In this document: piece after piece, positions 49,887-57,839 of the stretch | Layout: each line of letters starts with the position of its first letter | How positions within the stretch are numbered: position 1 is the first letter of the stretch | NCBI GenBank assembly: GCA_016284315.1 | Contig: JAEEOO010000052.1 | Coordinates: 1-64,000 of the forward strand | DNA length: 64,000 bases | DNA from: Lachnospiraceae bacterium | Lineage (GTDB): Bacteria > Bacillota > Clostridia > Lachnospirales > Lachnospiraceae | Reading direction: 5' to 3' | Notes under the pieces: generated by a model | Seen by the model: only the letters and a program-made list of their open reading frames with translations | Told to the model about the DNA's origin: nothing | Databases searched by the model: none | Made by a program: the position numbers and the translations under genes

Positions 49887-51725
49887 TCAATCTACAAAAT
49901 ACCAATAAATTCCGTATCTTTCGTTGTACTTTTTGTAGTGAGGACCGAAAGTCATTTCCCTGTCAGTTCCCGTCAAAGTAAACTCAAGAGAATAAGGATC
50001 TTTTAATAAATGATCGTTGATATTTTCGATGAAACCTTTAACGTCTCCGTTATTTACTTTTATTTCCTCGCTGATCTCAAGCTTTTCAGCCGGAATGGTT
50101 ACGTCAACACCGGTACTTCCCTCAACCATGTTTTCGCTTCCAAGATTAGCGGACAAAAGAACAGGTCCGTACTTAAATGCAAATACATTGTCTTTATCGG
50201 GAAGGCCAAGGGCCTGTACATGGCAGGGAAGTTTTATTCCAAAGCTTTCTCCGTCCCTCCACTCTCCCTCAGCCACAAAGTATTCCTTCTTCATGGTGAC
50301 AGTTTTTCCTTCTACGCCAAAGATAGGATCGTCGCACCAATCGGGAGTCCTTACCATGATCTTTGCTTTCTTTGAAGTCTCACCGTTCAAAAGTCTTACA
50401 GTAAACTTAACCATATCTGACGCGGGAAGATTTGCTTCCTGGATCAGTTTAATGCCAAGTTCTCCATCGGTTACTTCGGATGAAAGGAACAAATTTACGA
50501 TGATAGCATCGTCGTCCTTAAAGTAAATACTGCTGCCAAGCTTTGTAAAGTTTTCCATTCCGCTTCCCACACAGCACCAGAACTTGTCAAAGGGTCTTCC
50601 GTATACTTTGAAATATCCGGTTGCCATGGGCTGGAAGTACATGCACATTCCGGTCTCAGGATTCTGAGAAGAAAGGATGGCATTGATAAAGGTGTTCTCA
50701 TAATAGTCGGCATATTTCTTATCGCCGGTTATCATGAAGAGCTTTCTTGTCATCTTCAGCATGTTGTAGGTGTTGCAGGTTTCGTTGTTGCAATTGGTTC
50801 TCTCTTTGTCGAGGATGTAATCCTCTCCAAAGTGCTCCCACTCACTGTTTCCGCCGGTTGCATAGGTGTGTCTTTCAACAACCATGGTCCAGAATGCCTT
50901 TACATATTCAAGATATGTCTCGTCACCAACGGTTAAATACCTGTTAAGCGCGCCGAGGAACTTAGGGATGGTAGTATTAGCATGCTGGTTGTTTAAAACA
51001 TTCTTCTCGCCGGAATATACTTTCTTAAAGAGCTCTTCCTCATCAAACATGTGGGCAGCTTTAAGATGCTCTTCTTTCTGAGTCAGTTTATAAAGCTCGT
51101 AAAGAGCATCATTCATTCCGCCATATTCTATGCTAAGAACTGTGCGGTGAATCTCCTCGCTCCACTTTGAAACTCTTTCATATGTCCAGTCACCGATCCC
51201 GGATGCAACGATAAGTGCGGGCATAAAGCCGGTGAGCTTATATACATTTACAAGTCCGTCAAGGATTTTATGCATGGTATACCAGGGAACCCAACTCTCT
51301 TTGAAGATGTCTGTTTTTCCCTGTTCCACAAGATCAAATTGAAGTTCGACGTTTTCGATATCAGAAACGGTGGCTCCGAAAACAAAGCCGGGTTTTCCTT
51401 TGGAGTTTTCCTGACACTCCAAAAGACCGAGCACGATAGTGCTGATCTTATTAAAAAGCTGAACCTTCTGCTCCCCTGTAGCGCCTGCGTTGGCATAGCC
51501 CTGAGCAGCAGCGGTAAGATAGTGACCCATGGTATGACCACCGATAAGGGAGCTCTCCCATCCGGCATACCTCATCTTTTTAGGCGCAAGCCCCGCATTC
51601 TCATAAAACCCCGCAAGAAGCCTGTCCTCTTCAAGACTGAGCAAATATGCCACATCCTTGTTTAATGCATTTACGCAATGATCATCTTTTACCAAAACCT
51701 GTGAAAGACTGTAATCTCTGTACAT
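49887..51725 (-). CDS. GH127 beta-L-arabinofuranosidase
   Basis: This 612-aa DUF1680/GH127 glycosidase removes L-arabinofuranose (or related sugars) from plant glycans. Conserved marks: GWESSLIGGHTMGHYLTA, WVPWYTMHKILDGLVNVY, QHANTTIPKFLGALNRY, then the zinc-thiolate site: Glu301 in HFGEDY, Cys317 in NNETCNTYN and the Cys pair 384-385 in KFWCCVGSGMENF, one of which is the nucleophile in characterised members. There is no signal peptide, so it acts on imported oligosaccharides. GGGAGAG precedes ATG 51725. It leads the operon with the esterase and ROK kinase. Confidence 0.93.
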   Translation of the reverse strand: MYRDYSLSQVLVKDDHCVNALNKDVAYLLSLEEDRLLAGFYENAGLAPKKMRYAGWESSLIGGHTMGHYLTAAAQGYANAGATGEQKVQLFNKISTIVLGLLECQENSKGKPGFVFGATVSDIENVELQFDLVEQGKTDIFKESWVPWYTMHKILDGLVNVYKLTGFMPALIVASGIGDWTYERVSKWSEEIHRTVLSIEYGGMNDALYELYKLTQKEEHLKAAHMFDEEELFKKVYSGEKNVLNNQHANTTIPKFLGALNRYLTVGDETYLEYVKAFWTMVVERHTYATGGNSEWEHFGEDYILDKERTNCNNETCNTYNMLKMTRKLFMITGDKKYADYYENTFINAILSSQNPETGMCMYFQPMATGYFKVYGRPFDKFWCCVGSGMENFTKLGSSIYFKDDDAIIVNLFLSSEVTDGELGIKLIQEANLPASDMVKFTVRLLNGETSKKAKIMVRTPDWCDDPIFGVEGKTVTMKKEYFVAEGEWRDGESFGIKLPCHVQALGLPDKDNVFAFKYGPVLLSANLGSENMVEGSTGVDVTIPAEKLEISEEIKVNNGDVKGFIENINDHLLKDPYSLEFTLTGTDREMTFGPHYKKYNERYGIYWYFVD

Positions 51726-51846
51726 TCCTATTCTCTCCCGTCATCATACACAGTAAAACATCAGCTACGATAATTTAATTCTATACCGCCCTTTTGGGTC
51801 TGAATACGCATTTTTTGCTAGAATCTCTCTCCCCGAATGTTGCTTT

Positions 51847-51913
51847 TGACCACCTAACCCCGTCTCTTGTGGACAGTTTTGTCCACCGGGGACGGAGTCA
51901 AGGGGCCATTTTT
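51847..51913. repeat. Inverted pair of 29-bp GGGGACGG-type repeats
   Basis: Two 29-bp arms, 51847-51875 and 51880-51908, match as an imperfect inverted repeat (21 of 29 positions pair) with a 4-base loop and a TTTTT tail. The right arm is a near-perfect family member (CACCGGGGACGGAGTCAAG); the left keeps the unit ends but differs in the middle. The pair lies between the divergent GH127 and 52-aa genes. Confidence 0.75.
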
Positions 51914-51966
51914 CTCTTTAACTATCCGGGGAATCAATATATAATATATTCACAGGAGGACTTCAT

Positions 51967-52125
51967 ATGGGAAAAAAGGATAATAAGAATGTTCTCATAC
52001 ACGATGACGGTACCATCGTTGATAATAAAAGTACCCAGACTCTTATTTTTGTTGTTCTTTGCCGTATCTTAACCGTTTGTCTTGCTCTGCTTGGTCTTGC
52101 CGCTTTTATCAAAGGAAACTTTTAA
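51967..52125 (+). CDS. Small membrane protein (52 aa) upstream of ion channel
   Basis: A 52-codon frame starts at ATG 51967 behind AGGAGG (7-base spacing), with a perfect TATAAT at 51940-51945. The product has a polar N-terminus (MGKKDNKNVLIHDDGTIVDN) and one membrane helix (about 26-46) ending FIKGNF. It precedes the potassium-channel gene by 41 bases on the same strand, so a shared transcript is likely. No family is recognised; it could be a channel-associated peptide (inference). Confidence 0.7.
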   Translation: MGKKDNKNVLIHDDGTIVDNKSTQTLIFVVLCRILTVCLALLGLAAFIKGNF

Positions 52126-52166
52126 CAATTATCTTCATTCGTCTTTTCTATGAAAGGATCTGACCT

Positions 52167-52895
52167 ATGTACGATTTTAAGCGAAGAGTTTATGAAGTAG
52201 TAGAAGCCTCACATGTTGGAGATGCCTCCAGTAAAGCATATGATATCCTCATGACTACCGCCGTTATCGTCGGTATGGTTCCCCTTACGCTAAAACAAGA
52301 TAATCCTTTCACTATCGCTATTGAGATCGCAACCTGTCTTATCTTTCTCATAGATTACGTCGCCCGGGTTTACACCGCAGACTACAAAATGGGATACAAA
52401 AGTTTTAAAGCTTACATAGCCTATCTCTTTTCACCAATGGCAATCTTTGATTTCCTATCCATTGTACCGATAGTCTCTCTGTTCCTACCCGGTTCTGTTA
52501 TACTAAGGTTGTTAAAACTCTTCAGAGTATTCAGAGTGCTAAAGCTGGTCCGCTATTCCAAGACCACCATAATCATCGCAAATGTTCTTCGTAAAGTAAA
52601 AAAACAGCTCATCGCTGTTCTTATACTGATCATTATTTATATTTTTGTTTCAGCCATGCTTATTTTCCAGTTGGAGCCTACTCTCTTTGATACATTCCTT
52701 GATGCACTCTACTGGGCAACTATCTCTATTACAACCATCGGTTATGGTGACATCACACCGCAAACAGACATGGGCCAGTTCATTACTATGATCTCTGCCC
52801 TCGTAGGAGTTGCGGTTATCGCGCTCCCCACAGGTATGATCACCGCTGCTTACATGAATGAGATAAGCAAAACAAAAACCAAGTATGAACTGTAA
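52167..52895 (+). CDS. Voltage-gated-type potassium channel
   Basis: The 242-aa membrane protein has the six-helix Kv plan: S1 (about 25-45), S2 (about 50-70), S3 (about 85-108), an S4 with regularly spaced arginines and lysines (RLLKLFRVFRVLKLVRYSK), S5 (about 150-172), a pore loop with selectivity filter TTIGYGDITP, and S6 (about 210-230, ISALVGVAVIALPTGMITA). TIGYGD indicates K+ selectivity. A short cytoplasmic tail follows without a regulatory domain. AAAGGATC precedes ATG 52167. Confidence 0.92.
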   Translation: MYDFKRRVYEVVEASHVGDASSKAYDILMTTAVIVGMVPLTLKQDNPFTIAIEIATCLIFLIDYVARVYTADYKMGYKSFKAYIAYLFSPMAIFDFLSIVPIVSLFLPGSVILRLLKLFRVFRVLKLVRYSKTTIIIANVLRKVKKQLIAVLILIIIYIFVSAMLIFQLEPTLFDTFLDALYWATISITTIGYGDITPQTDMGQFITMISALVGVAVIALPTGMITAAYMNEISKTKTKYEL

Positions 52896-52977
52896 GATTG
52901 GAGATGCCAATGTCAACTATTACCATTGAACGTGATGTTCTTTTTAATGCATATCACTTTTGCAATGTTGACCGGGT

Positions 52978-53832
52978 CTACCTCTTTGACTTAGATATCT
53001 CCCAGAAGCTTACTGCGCTGGCAGCAGCTACGTTCAACGAGTCTACACCGTGTTGCATGGGGATCATTACCCGGTAATCACAGGCCGCGATAACTTCCTT
53101 CGGAAGGCCGTTTCCTTCCGTTCCCATTACTACCGCAAGTTTTTCATTTGAAAGCATTTCTTTGTCATCAACGCTGACGGAATCTTCTGTCAGCGCCATT
53201 GCTATTGTCTTATAGCCAAGTTCTTTGAGTGCCTCAATGACTTTTATCCCCTCGGAATCCTCGCGCCTAACCTTAGTCCAGGGAAGCTGGAAAACCGTTC
53301 CCATACTTACTCTTGCGGAGCGCCTTGTAAGAGGATCAACCGAAGCATGAGTAAGCACTGCGCCGTCCATACCAAGGGCTGCAGCGCTCCTTATTATCGC
53401 CCCAACATTTGCCGGATTAACAACATCATAAAGAACAGTGATATGGCTTTTTCCTTCACAAAATTCTTTAAGCTCAGGAACTTTTCTTCTTTCGAGTACA
53501 CCCCAAAGACCTCTGACAAGCTCATAGCCCGTGATATTTACAAGGATATCCTTGCTTGCCACATAAACTGGAATACTTTCAGCGTATTCACTTCCCCAAA
53601 GAGATGCAGTCTTTTCAAGCACAGGTTTTCCTTCTGCTTCCAAGCGTCCTTCTTCCACCAAAAGCGAACTCAGCCTATAGCCTGCTTCCAAAGCTCGCAA
53701 AATAACATAAGCGCTTTCTGCTATGAAAACTCCCGGATCCGGCTCATTATAATGGATCAGCTGTGTCTCCGATGTTCTTGAAAAAATGTCCAATCTTGAA
53801 TCTTCAAGATCTGTAATGTTAACAATGTTCAT
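52978..53832 (-). CDS. TrmH/SpoU family RNA 2'-O-methyltransferase
   Basis: This 284-aa SPOUT enzyme transfers a methyl group from S-adenosylmethionine to ribose in tRNA or rRNA. It has an N-terminal substrate-binding region (about 15-110) and the knotted domain motifs: motif 1 VNPANVGAIIRSAAALGMDG, SARVSMGTVFQLPW, motif 2 VMGTEGNGLP and motif 3 IPMQHGVDSLNVAAASAV. Which RNA is modified cannot be read from the sequence. It follows the lipoprotein gene by 19 bases and may be co-transcribed with it. Confidence 0.92.
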   Translation of the reverse strand: MNIVNITDLEDSRLDIFSRTSETQLIHYNEPDPGVFIAESAYVILRALEAGYRLSSLLVEEGRLEAEGKPVLEKTASLWGSEYAESIPVYVASKDILVNITGYELVRGLWGVLERRKVPELKEFCEGKSHITVLYDVVNPANVGAIIRSAAALGMDGAVLTHASVDPLTRRSARVSMGTVFQLPWTKVRREDSEGIKVIEALKELGYKTIAMALTEDSVSVDDKEMLSNEKLAVVMGTEGNGLPKEVIAACDYRVMIPMQHGVDSLNVAAASAVSFWEISKSKR

Positions 53833-53851
53833 ACTTTAATTCAAATTCTTA

Positions 53852-55414
53852 CTACCAGATCGTAATGCTGTAACCGGTATCGGACAGGTCAAATTTTATG
53901 GTACCGCTTGATGCCTTGCAATTAAGAAGTGATGTATCAAGACCTGCCGAAGGGTTGTACTCTATTTTTACCATATCGGGGCTGGGATGTTTCTTTGTAA
54001 GAGTAAGGCCGTTTATATCAAGCTGAGAAGCTTCTGTTACTCTCCAGCCAAGTCGTCCTCCCGTAAGAGCAATGGTACCGGTGATCTTAAGGCTTGAGCC
54101 GGGTTTTAAGGTAAGGAACTGATAATCCTGATTGGGAAGTACTGTATTTCCCACATCTATTTCAAGATTTGTCCAAACAGCAAAATCGCCGTCGTATGCA
54201 CCTTCTACGTTGTCCGCATCACCTTCGGTTAGTATAGCAGTAACAACCTTTGTTTCCAATTCCTTTTGTTCTTCATATGTAACGGATGGGCCCATATATC
54301 CAAGGTTTTCATTCATTCCGTCGTCTTCGATGCCACAACACACGCAGCCCTCAAATGGCGCTACCTCCGGAGGCTCATTGGGCACAAGACCGGATGGGAA
54401 GGTTACATTTTTGTAGTTTGTATCTCTCATCCTGACAAACTCATATCCGTTTCTTACCCATTCTTCATCGGTAAAAGTCTCACCGTTAATTGTAAGTCCC
54501 GACATATCAACCTTACCTGCATTCATCAGTTCAATGCCTGAACGACCGTCCCGGCCCGGTGCAACTTTTGGCCAAGTTCCCTTAATGGTCACAGCATGGC
54601 CCTCGCACTCAATATATATTCCTTCAAGCGTGTCACTTGAAACATCAATGACTATGTCAGATCCCAATATAGCGGAATCAATTCCTTTATCAAGACGCTT
54701 CCTTATTTCTGCCGCGCTTGAAACAGGGGTATTTCGCTCTGCTTCCAGCGCTTCCTCAGCAAGACGACGTTCCTCTTCTTCTTTTCGCTTTCGTTCTTCC
54801 TCTGCAGCAGCTTCTTCTTCACGTTCTTTTTCGCGTCTTTCCTCCGAGATCTCCCAGGCATAAGACTCAGTATAGATACCTATGCGCTCTATAAATCTGT
54901 CTTTGTCTTCACCCATATAACCCGTTTTGGCTTTGGGCGCGATTTTCTTTGCCACCTCCGCAAGGACATCGGCGTATTCATCTTCAGCATCCGCTCCGTC
55001 AGGATTCATGATCTGAATTTCTGCAACATCTCCATGGTCCTCATACTGAGAGTGGAAATTGTAAAAGTCTACAAAAGCATCCTTATAGTTCTTGCCGATA
55101 TAGTCTTCTTTGATGGTATACTCTGCCATGGCGCTGTTCACGCCGCAATCCACCACTGTATCACCCTTACAGATGGTATAAAACTGCCAGTCATTACCGT
55201 CTTCAAATTCAATCCTGATACCTACATATCTGTCCCCGGATTTTGGCGTATAGGTTCCGTCGGAGTTTAGTTCTATTTCAGCCACATTTTCAAGTGATGT
55301 TGATGGAGTATCAGCAGTTCCCGCGTTACCGCTGCCTAAATTTCCGCAGGCTGTCAACAATGCTGCTCCCGTGATCAACGATATAGCAATTACAGTTATC
55401 TTTGTTCTTCTCAT
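53852..55414 (-). CDS. Lipoprotein with charged coiled-coil middle
   Basis: ATG 55414 begins a good lipoprotein signal (RRTKITVIAISLITGAALL, lipobox LTAC); the in-frame Met 15 codons upstream would spoil it. The N-terminal domain (about 45-170) has beta segments such as YVGIRIEFEDGNDWQFYTI. Residues about 195-235 are an almost unbroken Glu/Arg/Lys/Ala helix (EERREKEREEEAAAEEER and onward), a long single helix or coiled coil. The C-terminal half contains repeated beta turns (IVIDVSSDTLEGIYIEC, VDMSGLTINGETF, SLKITGTIALTGGRL) that look like a short beta-helix. No family function is recognised. It is exposed on the cell surface. Confidence 0.75.
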   Translation of the reverse strand: MRRTKITVIAISLITGAALLTACGNLGSGNAGTADTPSTSLENVAEIELNSDGTYTPKSGDRYVGIRIEFEDGNDWQFYTICKGDTVVDCGVNSAMAEYTIKEDYIGKNYKDAFVDFYNFHSQYEDHGDVAEIQIMNPDGADAEDEYADVLAEVAKKIAPKAKTGYMGEDKDRFIERIGIYTESYAWEISEERREKEREEEAAAEEERKRKEEEERRLAEEALEAERNTPVSSAAEIRKRLDKGIDSAILGSDIVIDVSSDTLEGIYIECEGHAVTIKGTWPKVAPGRDGRSGIELMNAGKVDMSGLTINGETFTDEEWVRNGYEFVRMRDTNYKNVTFPSGLVPNEPPEVAPFEGCVCCGIEDDGMNENLGYMGPSVTYEEQKELETKVVTAILTEGDADNVEGAYDGDFAVWTNLEIDVGNTVLPNQDYQFLTLKPGSSLKITGTIALTGGRLGWRVTEASQLDINGLTLTKKHPSPDMVKIEYNPSAGLDTSLLNCKASSGTIKFDLSDTGYSITIW

Positions 55415-55578
55415 ATGCTCACAGCTCCATCCATCATAAGATCCGGTACGATTCTTCATGATAAGGATCTTGTTTTTGTATTTCCCCGGATAGATAATCT
55501 TTTAAAGACCCTTTGATTATAGCATTTTACTGGGCTTTTCACCACATTCAAACTGTTTATAAATATTTTAGAATTATA

Positions 55579-55621
55579 TTAGCACTCACCTCTTGACAGT
55601 GCTAACAATTGGGACTATAAC
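55579..55621 (+). promoter_or_regulatory. CIRCE operator merged with the hsp20 promoter
   Basis: TTAGCACTC (55579-55587), a 9-base spacer and CAGTGCTAA (55597-55605) match the CIRCE site of the HrcA repressor, with one mismatch (C for G at 55597). TTGACA (55593-55598) overlaps the right arm and TATAAC (55616-55621) follows after 17 bases. The mismatching C is the fifth base of the consensus -35 box. Confidence 0.88.
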
Positions 55622-55669
55622 GTAGGTAGAACAAAGGAATAGAGAAGATTCCAAAACAGAATCCAAACA

Positions 55670-55724
55670 CTCCTTCCCTTGCTCATGAAACATATTATCT
55701 TTCATATTTTTCATGAAAAGGAGG
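55670..55724 (+). promoter_or_regulatory. Leader hairpin that can mask the hsp20 ribosome-binding site
   Basis: CTCCTT (55670-55675) can pair with AAGGAG (55718-55723), which is the core of the ribosome-binding site. Nested inside, TCATGAAA (55683-55690) pairs with TTTCATGA (55709-55716). The AU-rich inner stem and masked site fit an RNA thermometer. This is by eye, with no folding energy calculated. Confidence 0.45.
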
Positions 55725-55732
55725 AATGACCT

Positions 55733-56179
55733 ATGTTACTACCTAGTATTTTTGGAGAAAGTTTATTGGATGATTGGATGGATGTCCCGAGGATGGAATT
55801 TCCCGACATTGACCGAAAGCTTTACGGAAAGAACGCAGCTCACGTTATGAGGACCGACGTCAAAGAGCATGACAATGGTTATGAGATTGATATCGACCTT
55901 CCCGGATTTAAGAAAGACGAGATAAATGTTTCCCTTGAAAACGGATACCTCGCCGTCAGCGCCGCCAAAGCTCTCGATCATGAGAAGAAGAACAATGAAG
56001 GCAAAATGCTTAGGCAGGAGCGCTACTCCGGATCGATGCAGAGAAGCTTCTATGTCGGTGAAGAGGTCACCGAAGAGGATATTCAGGCCAGATTCGAAGA
56101 CGGTGTGCTTAAGTTGAACATCCCTAAAAAGGAGGCAGCTAAAGTACCTGAAAAGAAAGTCATCGCAATAGCCGGATAA
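55733..56179 (+). CDS. Hsp20 small heat-shock protein
   Basis: This 148-aa alpha-crystallin-type holdase keeps unfolding proteins soluble. The N-terminus (LLPSIFGESLLDDWMDVPRM) is followed by the crystallin domain (about 40-135: DVKEHDNGYEIDIDLPGFKKDEINVSLENGYL in family order, RYSGSMQRSFYVGEEV, and the closing FEDGVLKLNIPKKEA) and a short tail with a VPEKKVIAI segment in place of the usual IxI motif. AAAGGAGG precedes ATG 55733. It is controlled by a CIRCE/HrcA site and possibly by its leader, and ends in a strong terminator. Confidence 0.95.
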   Translation: MLLPSIFGESLLDDWMDVPRMEFPDIDRKLYGKNAAHVMRTDVKEHDNGYEIDIDLPGFKKDEINVSLENGYLAVSAAKALDHEKKNNEGKMLRQERYSGSMQRSFYVGEEVTEEDIQARFEDGVLKLNIPKKEAAKVPEKKVIAIAG

Positions 56180-56185
56180 AAATAT

Positions 56186-56222
56186 AAGCCCGCAAGAGTC
56201 AATTCTCTTGCGGGCTTTTTTT
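56186..56222 (+). terminator. Terminator after hsp20
   Basis: GCCCGCAAGAG (56188-56198) and CTCTTGCGGGC (56205-56215) form a perfect 11-bp stem with a 6-base loop, followed by seven T residues. A repeat pair starts at its last base. Confidence 0.93.
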
Positions 56223-56283
56223 GACCACCGGGGACGGAGTTTAGTGGACATTTTTGTCCTCTTGACTCCGTCCCCGGGTGTCA
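56222..56283. repeat. Inverted pair of 29-bp GGGGACGG-type repeats
   Basis: Arms 56222-56250 and 56255-56283 form a long, nearly perfect hairpin; GGGGACGGAGT pairs with ACTCCGTCCCC. The loop is 4 T residues. It lies between the hsp20 terminator and the stop codon of the convergent FecR gene. Confidence 0.85.
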
Positions 56284-56291
56284 TTTTCAGA

Positions 56292-57761
56292 TTACTTATT
56301 TATATAGAGTGCAGGCCGGATTCCTGTATCTTCTCCGAAGTTAGCAAGGCAACCATCCCAATAGGTTCCGTTCCATAAAACTTGCTTGATTCCGGTCTCA
56401 CCCCAATCATTTACCATGACATCTCTTAAAAGCCAATAGCTTCCGGTTTTTCCGATGCATTCGGGCGAGTATTCATAATACATCAATGAATAATCATCGT
56501 TTTCATCATAATAATCCATCTCGCTTATCACCACATTACCAACCTTTTCAGCTACGTAAGGGGTCGCCGCAACAATCAATTCTTCGCTACACCATTCATA
56601 TCCGCCATCATAATATTGATTATAATGGTAGTAATCACCGATGTCTTCCGCTCCCAAGAGAAATACCTTGTCGTAGGTTTCTAAATAATCCCAATTACCA
56701 TTAAAGGGATTTGGACATGTCAAAACCTTCGATAATTTGATCATTTCTTTTTCGCTGTCGGTAAAAGCCTCGTCATAGAATTCTCCATTGAGCCAGTTCC
56801 TAATATCGGAATCTTCCCAAGTTAATCTTGCCCCGGCTACATCAAACTCTCTACATTCTAATACATATCTGCTTACAAGCAAGTAACCTTTGTCACCACC
56901 ATCGTGGATCTCCCACTCAATAGGATCGGGGCCGTTGGAAAGGTCGCCGTCCTGTTCATATTTACCAAATATAGCATATCCTTCATTGCTAATGCTCAGT
57001 CCGTCAATCTCTGAGATTGATCCACCAATTCCCAATGCTTCGCCATTGGCACTACCGTTGTCTACTGTTGCTCCCGATATCCTGTCATCATCCCATCCAA
57101 GAGCTTCCTCAACCTCTTTTTTCAGGTCCTCATTAGCAAGGATCTCATCTACTGCTTCCTGCGGAAGGGATGAAAAATCTTCAATATTTACATTAATATC
57201 TCCATCGGTTCGGGAAACACTTATTCTTTTACCGGCATCTAGAATGTGTCCTTCCGCTTTCTCAGGAAGGAAGACCTCCACTTTTCCACTGGTCAGATAC
57301 AAAACCTCTGCTCCGTTTTCATCGGTTGTAACATAACCCGATGTTCCGCGAATACCGACTATCATAGTGGATGTTCTGATCTCAAAACTCTCATCATTTG
57401 CAAGATCCTTGGCAATGTAAAAATATGTACTTCCCCTGTCAAGAGAAAGGCTGAGTGCTTTTCCCTTTTTATTTACGGTTGCCCCGGACTCCGCCATAAG
57501 ATATACAAATCTATCCTCGTCAAGAAGGACTACCGCACGGCTTTCCTCTCTTGTATCAAGCCTGTTACCATCAAAAAGCCTTACACCAACTTCAGGCTTA
57601 AGAGCATCGCCCTTCACATTAAACAGACTTACAGTTCCGCGAACATCCTCAAGCTTCATGGATGATGCAGTAAACTTACTTGCAACTGTAATGATCACCG
57701 CGATCACTGCCGCAAGAACCACGCCTATTCCTATAAAAATTAATACTCTGACCTTTTTCAT
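56292..57761 (-). CDS. FecR-domain and DUF6273 membrane-anchored protein
   Basis: The 489-aa protein has an N-terminal membrane anchor (about 5-30), then a FecR-like domain (about 36-190: VRGTVSLFNVKGDALKPEVG, RLFDGNRLDTREESRAVVLLDED, FEIRTSTMIVGIRGTSGYV). The C-terminal DUF6273 domain (about 255-489) ends with the typical GDTGIRPALYINK-like sequence (here GEDTGIRPALYINK) and holds WEIHDGGDKGYLLVSRYVLE and SDIRNWLNGEFYDEAFTDSE. FecR-like domains outside Proteobacteria often sense or bind at the surface. DUF6273 is common in Lachnospiraceae and has no proven function. It faces hsp20 across a repeat hairpin, and another repeat pair lies upstream. Confidence 0.82.
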   Translation of the reverse strand: MKKVRVLIFIGIGVVLAAVIAVIITVASKFTASSMKLEDVRGTVSLFNVKGDALKPEVGVRLFDGNRLDTREESRAVVLLDEDRFVYLMAESGATVNKKGKALSLSLDRGSTYFYIAKDLANDESFEIRTSTMIVGIRGTSGYVTTDENGAEVLYLTSGKVEVFLPEKAEGHILDAGKRISVSRTDGDINVNIEDFSSLPQEAVDEILANEDLKKEVEEALGWDDDRISGATVDNGSANGEALGIGGSISEIDGLSISNEGYAIFGKYEQDGDLSNGPDPIEWEIHDGGDKGYLLVSRYVLECREFDVAGARLTWEDSDIRNWLNGEFYDEAFTDSEKEMIKLSKVLTCPNPFNGNWDYLETYDKVFLLGAEDIGDYYHYNQYYDGGYEWCSEELIVAATPYVAEKVGNVVISEMDYYDENDDYSLMYYEYSPECIGKTGSYWLLRDVMVNDWGETGIKQVLWNGTYWDGCLANFGEDTGIRPALYINK

Positions 57762-57777
57762 CTCTGCTCCTCAAAAA

Positions 57778-57839
57778 TGGCCACTCGACTCCGTCCCCGG
57801 TGGTCAAAAATGTCCTCTTGACTCCGTCCCCGGTGGTCA
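57778..57839. repeat. Direct tandem pair of 29-bp GGGGACGG-type repeats
   Basis: Units 57778-57806 and 57811-57839 are in the same orientation, separated by 4 A residues, and share GACTCCGTCCCCGGTGGTCA. They differ only at a few bases in the first ten. The last unit ends inside the stop codon of the TtcA-like gene. Confidence 0.88.

Noticed and set aside
54700-54850. Purine-rich run in the lipoprotein gene as a simple repeat
   Set aside because: Codons vary while Glu/Arg/Lys/Ala are kept, so selection is on the protein helix.
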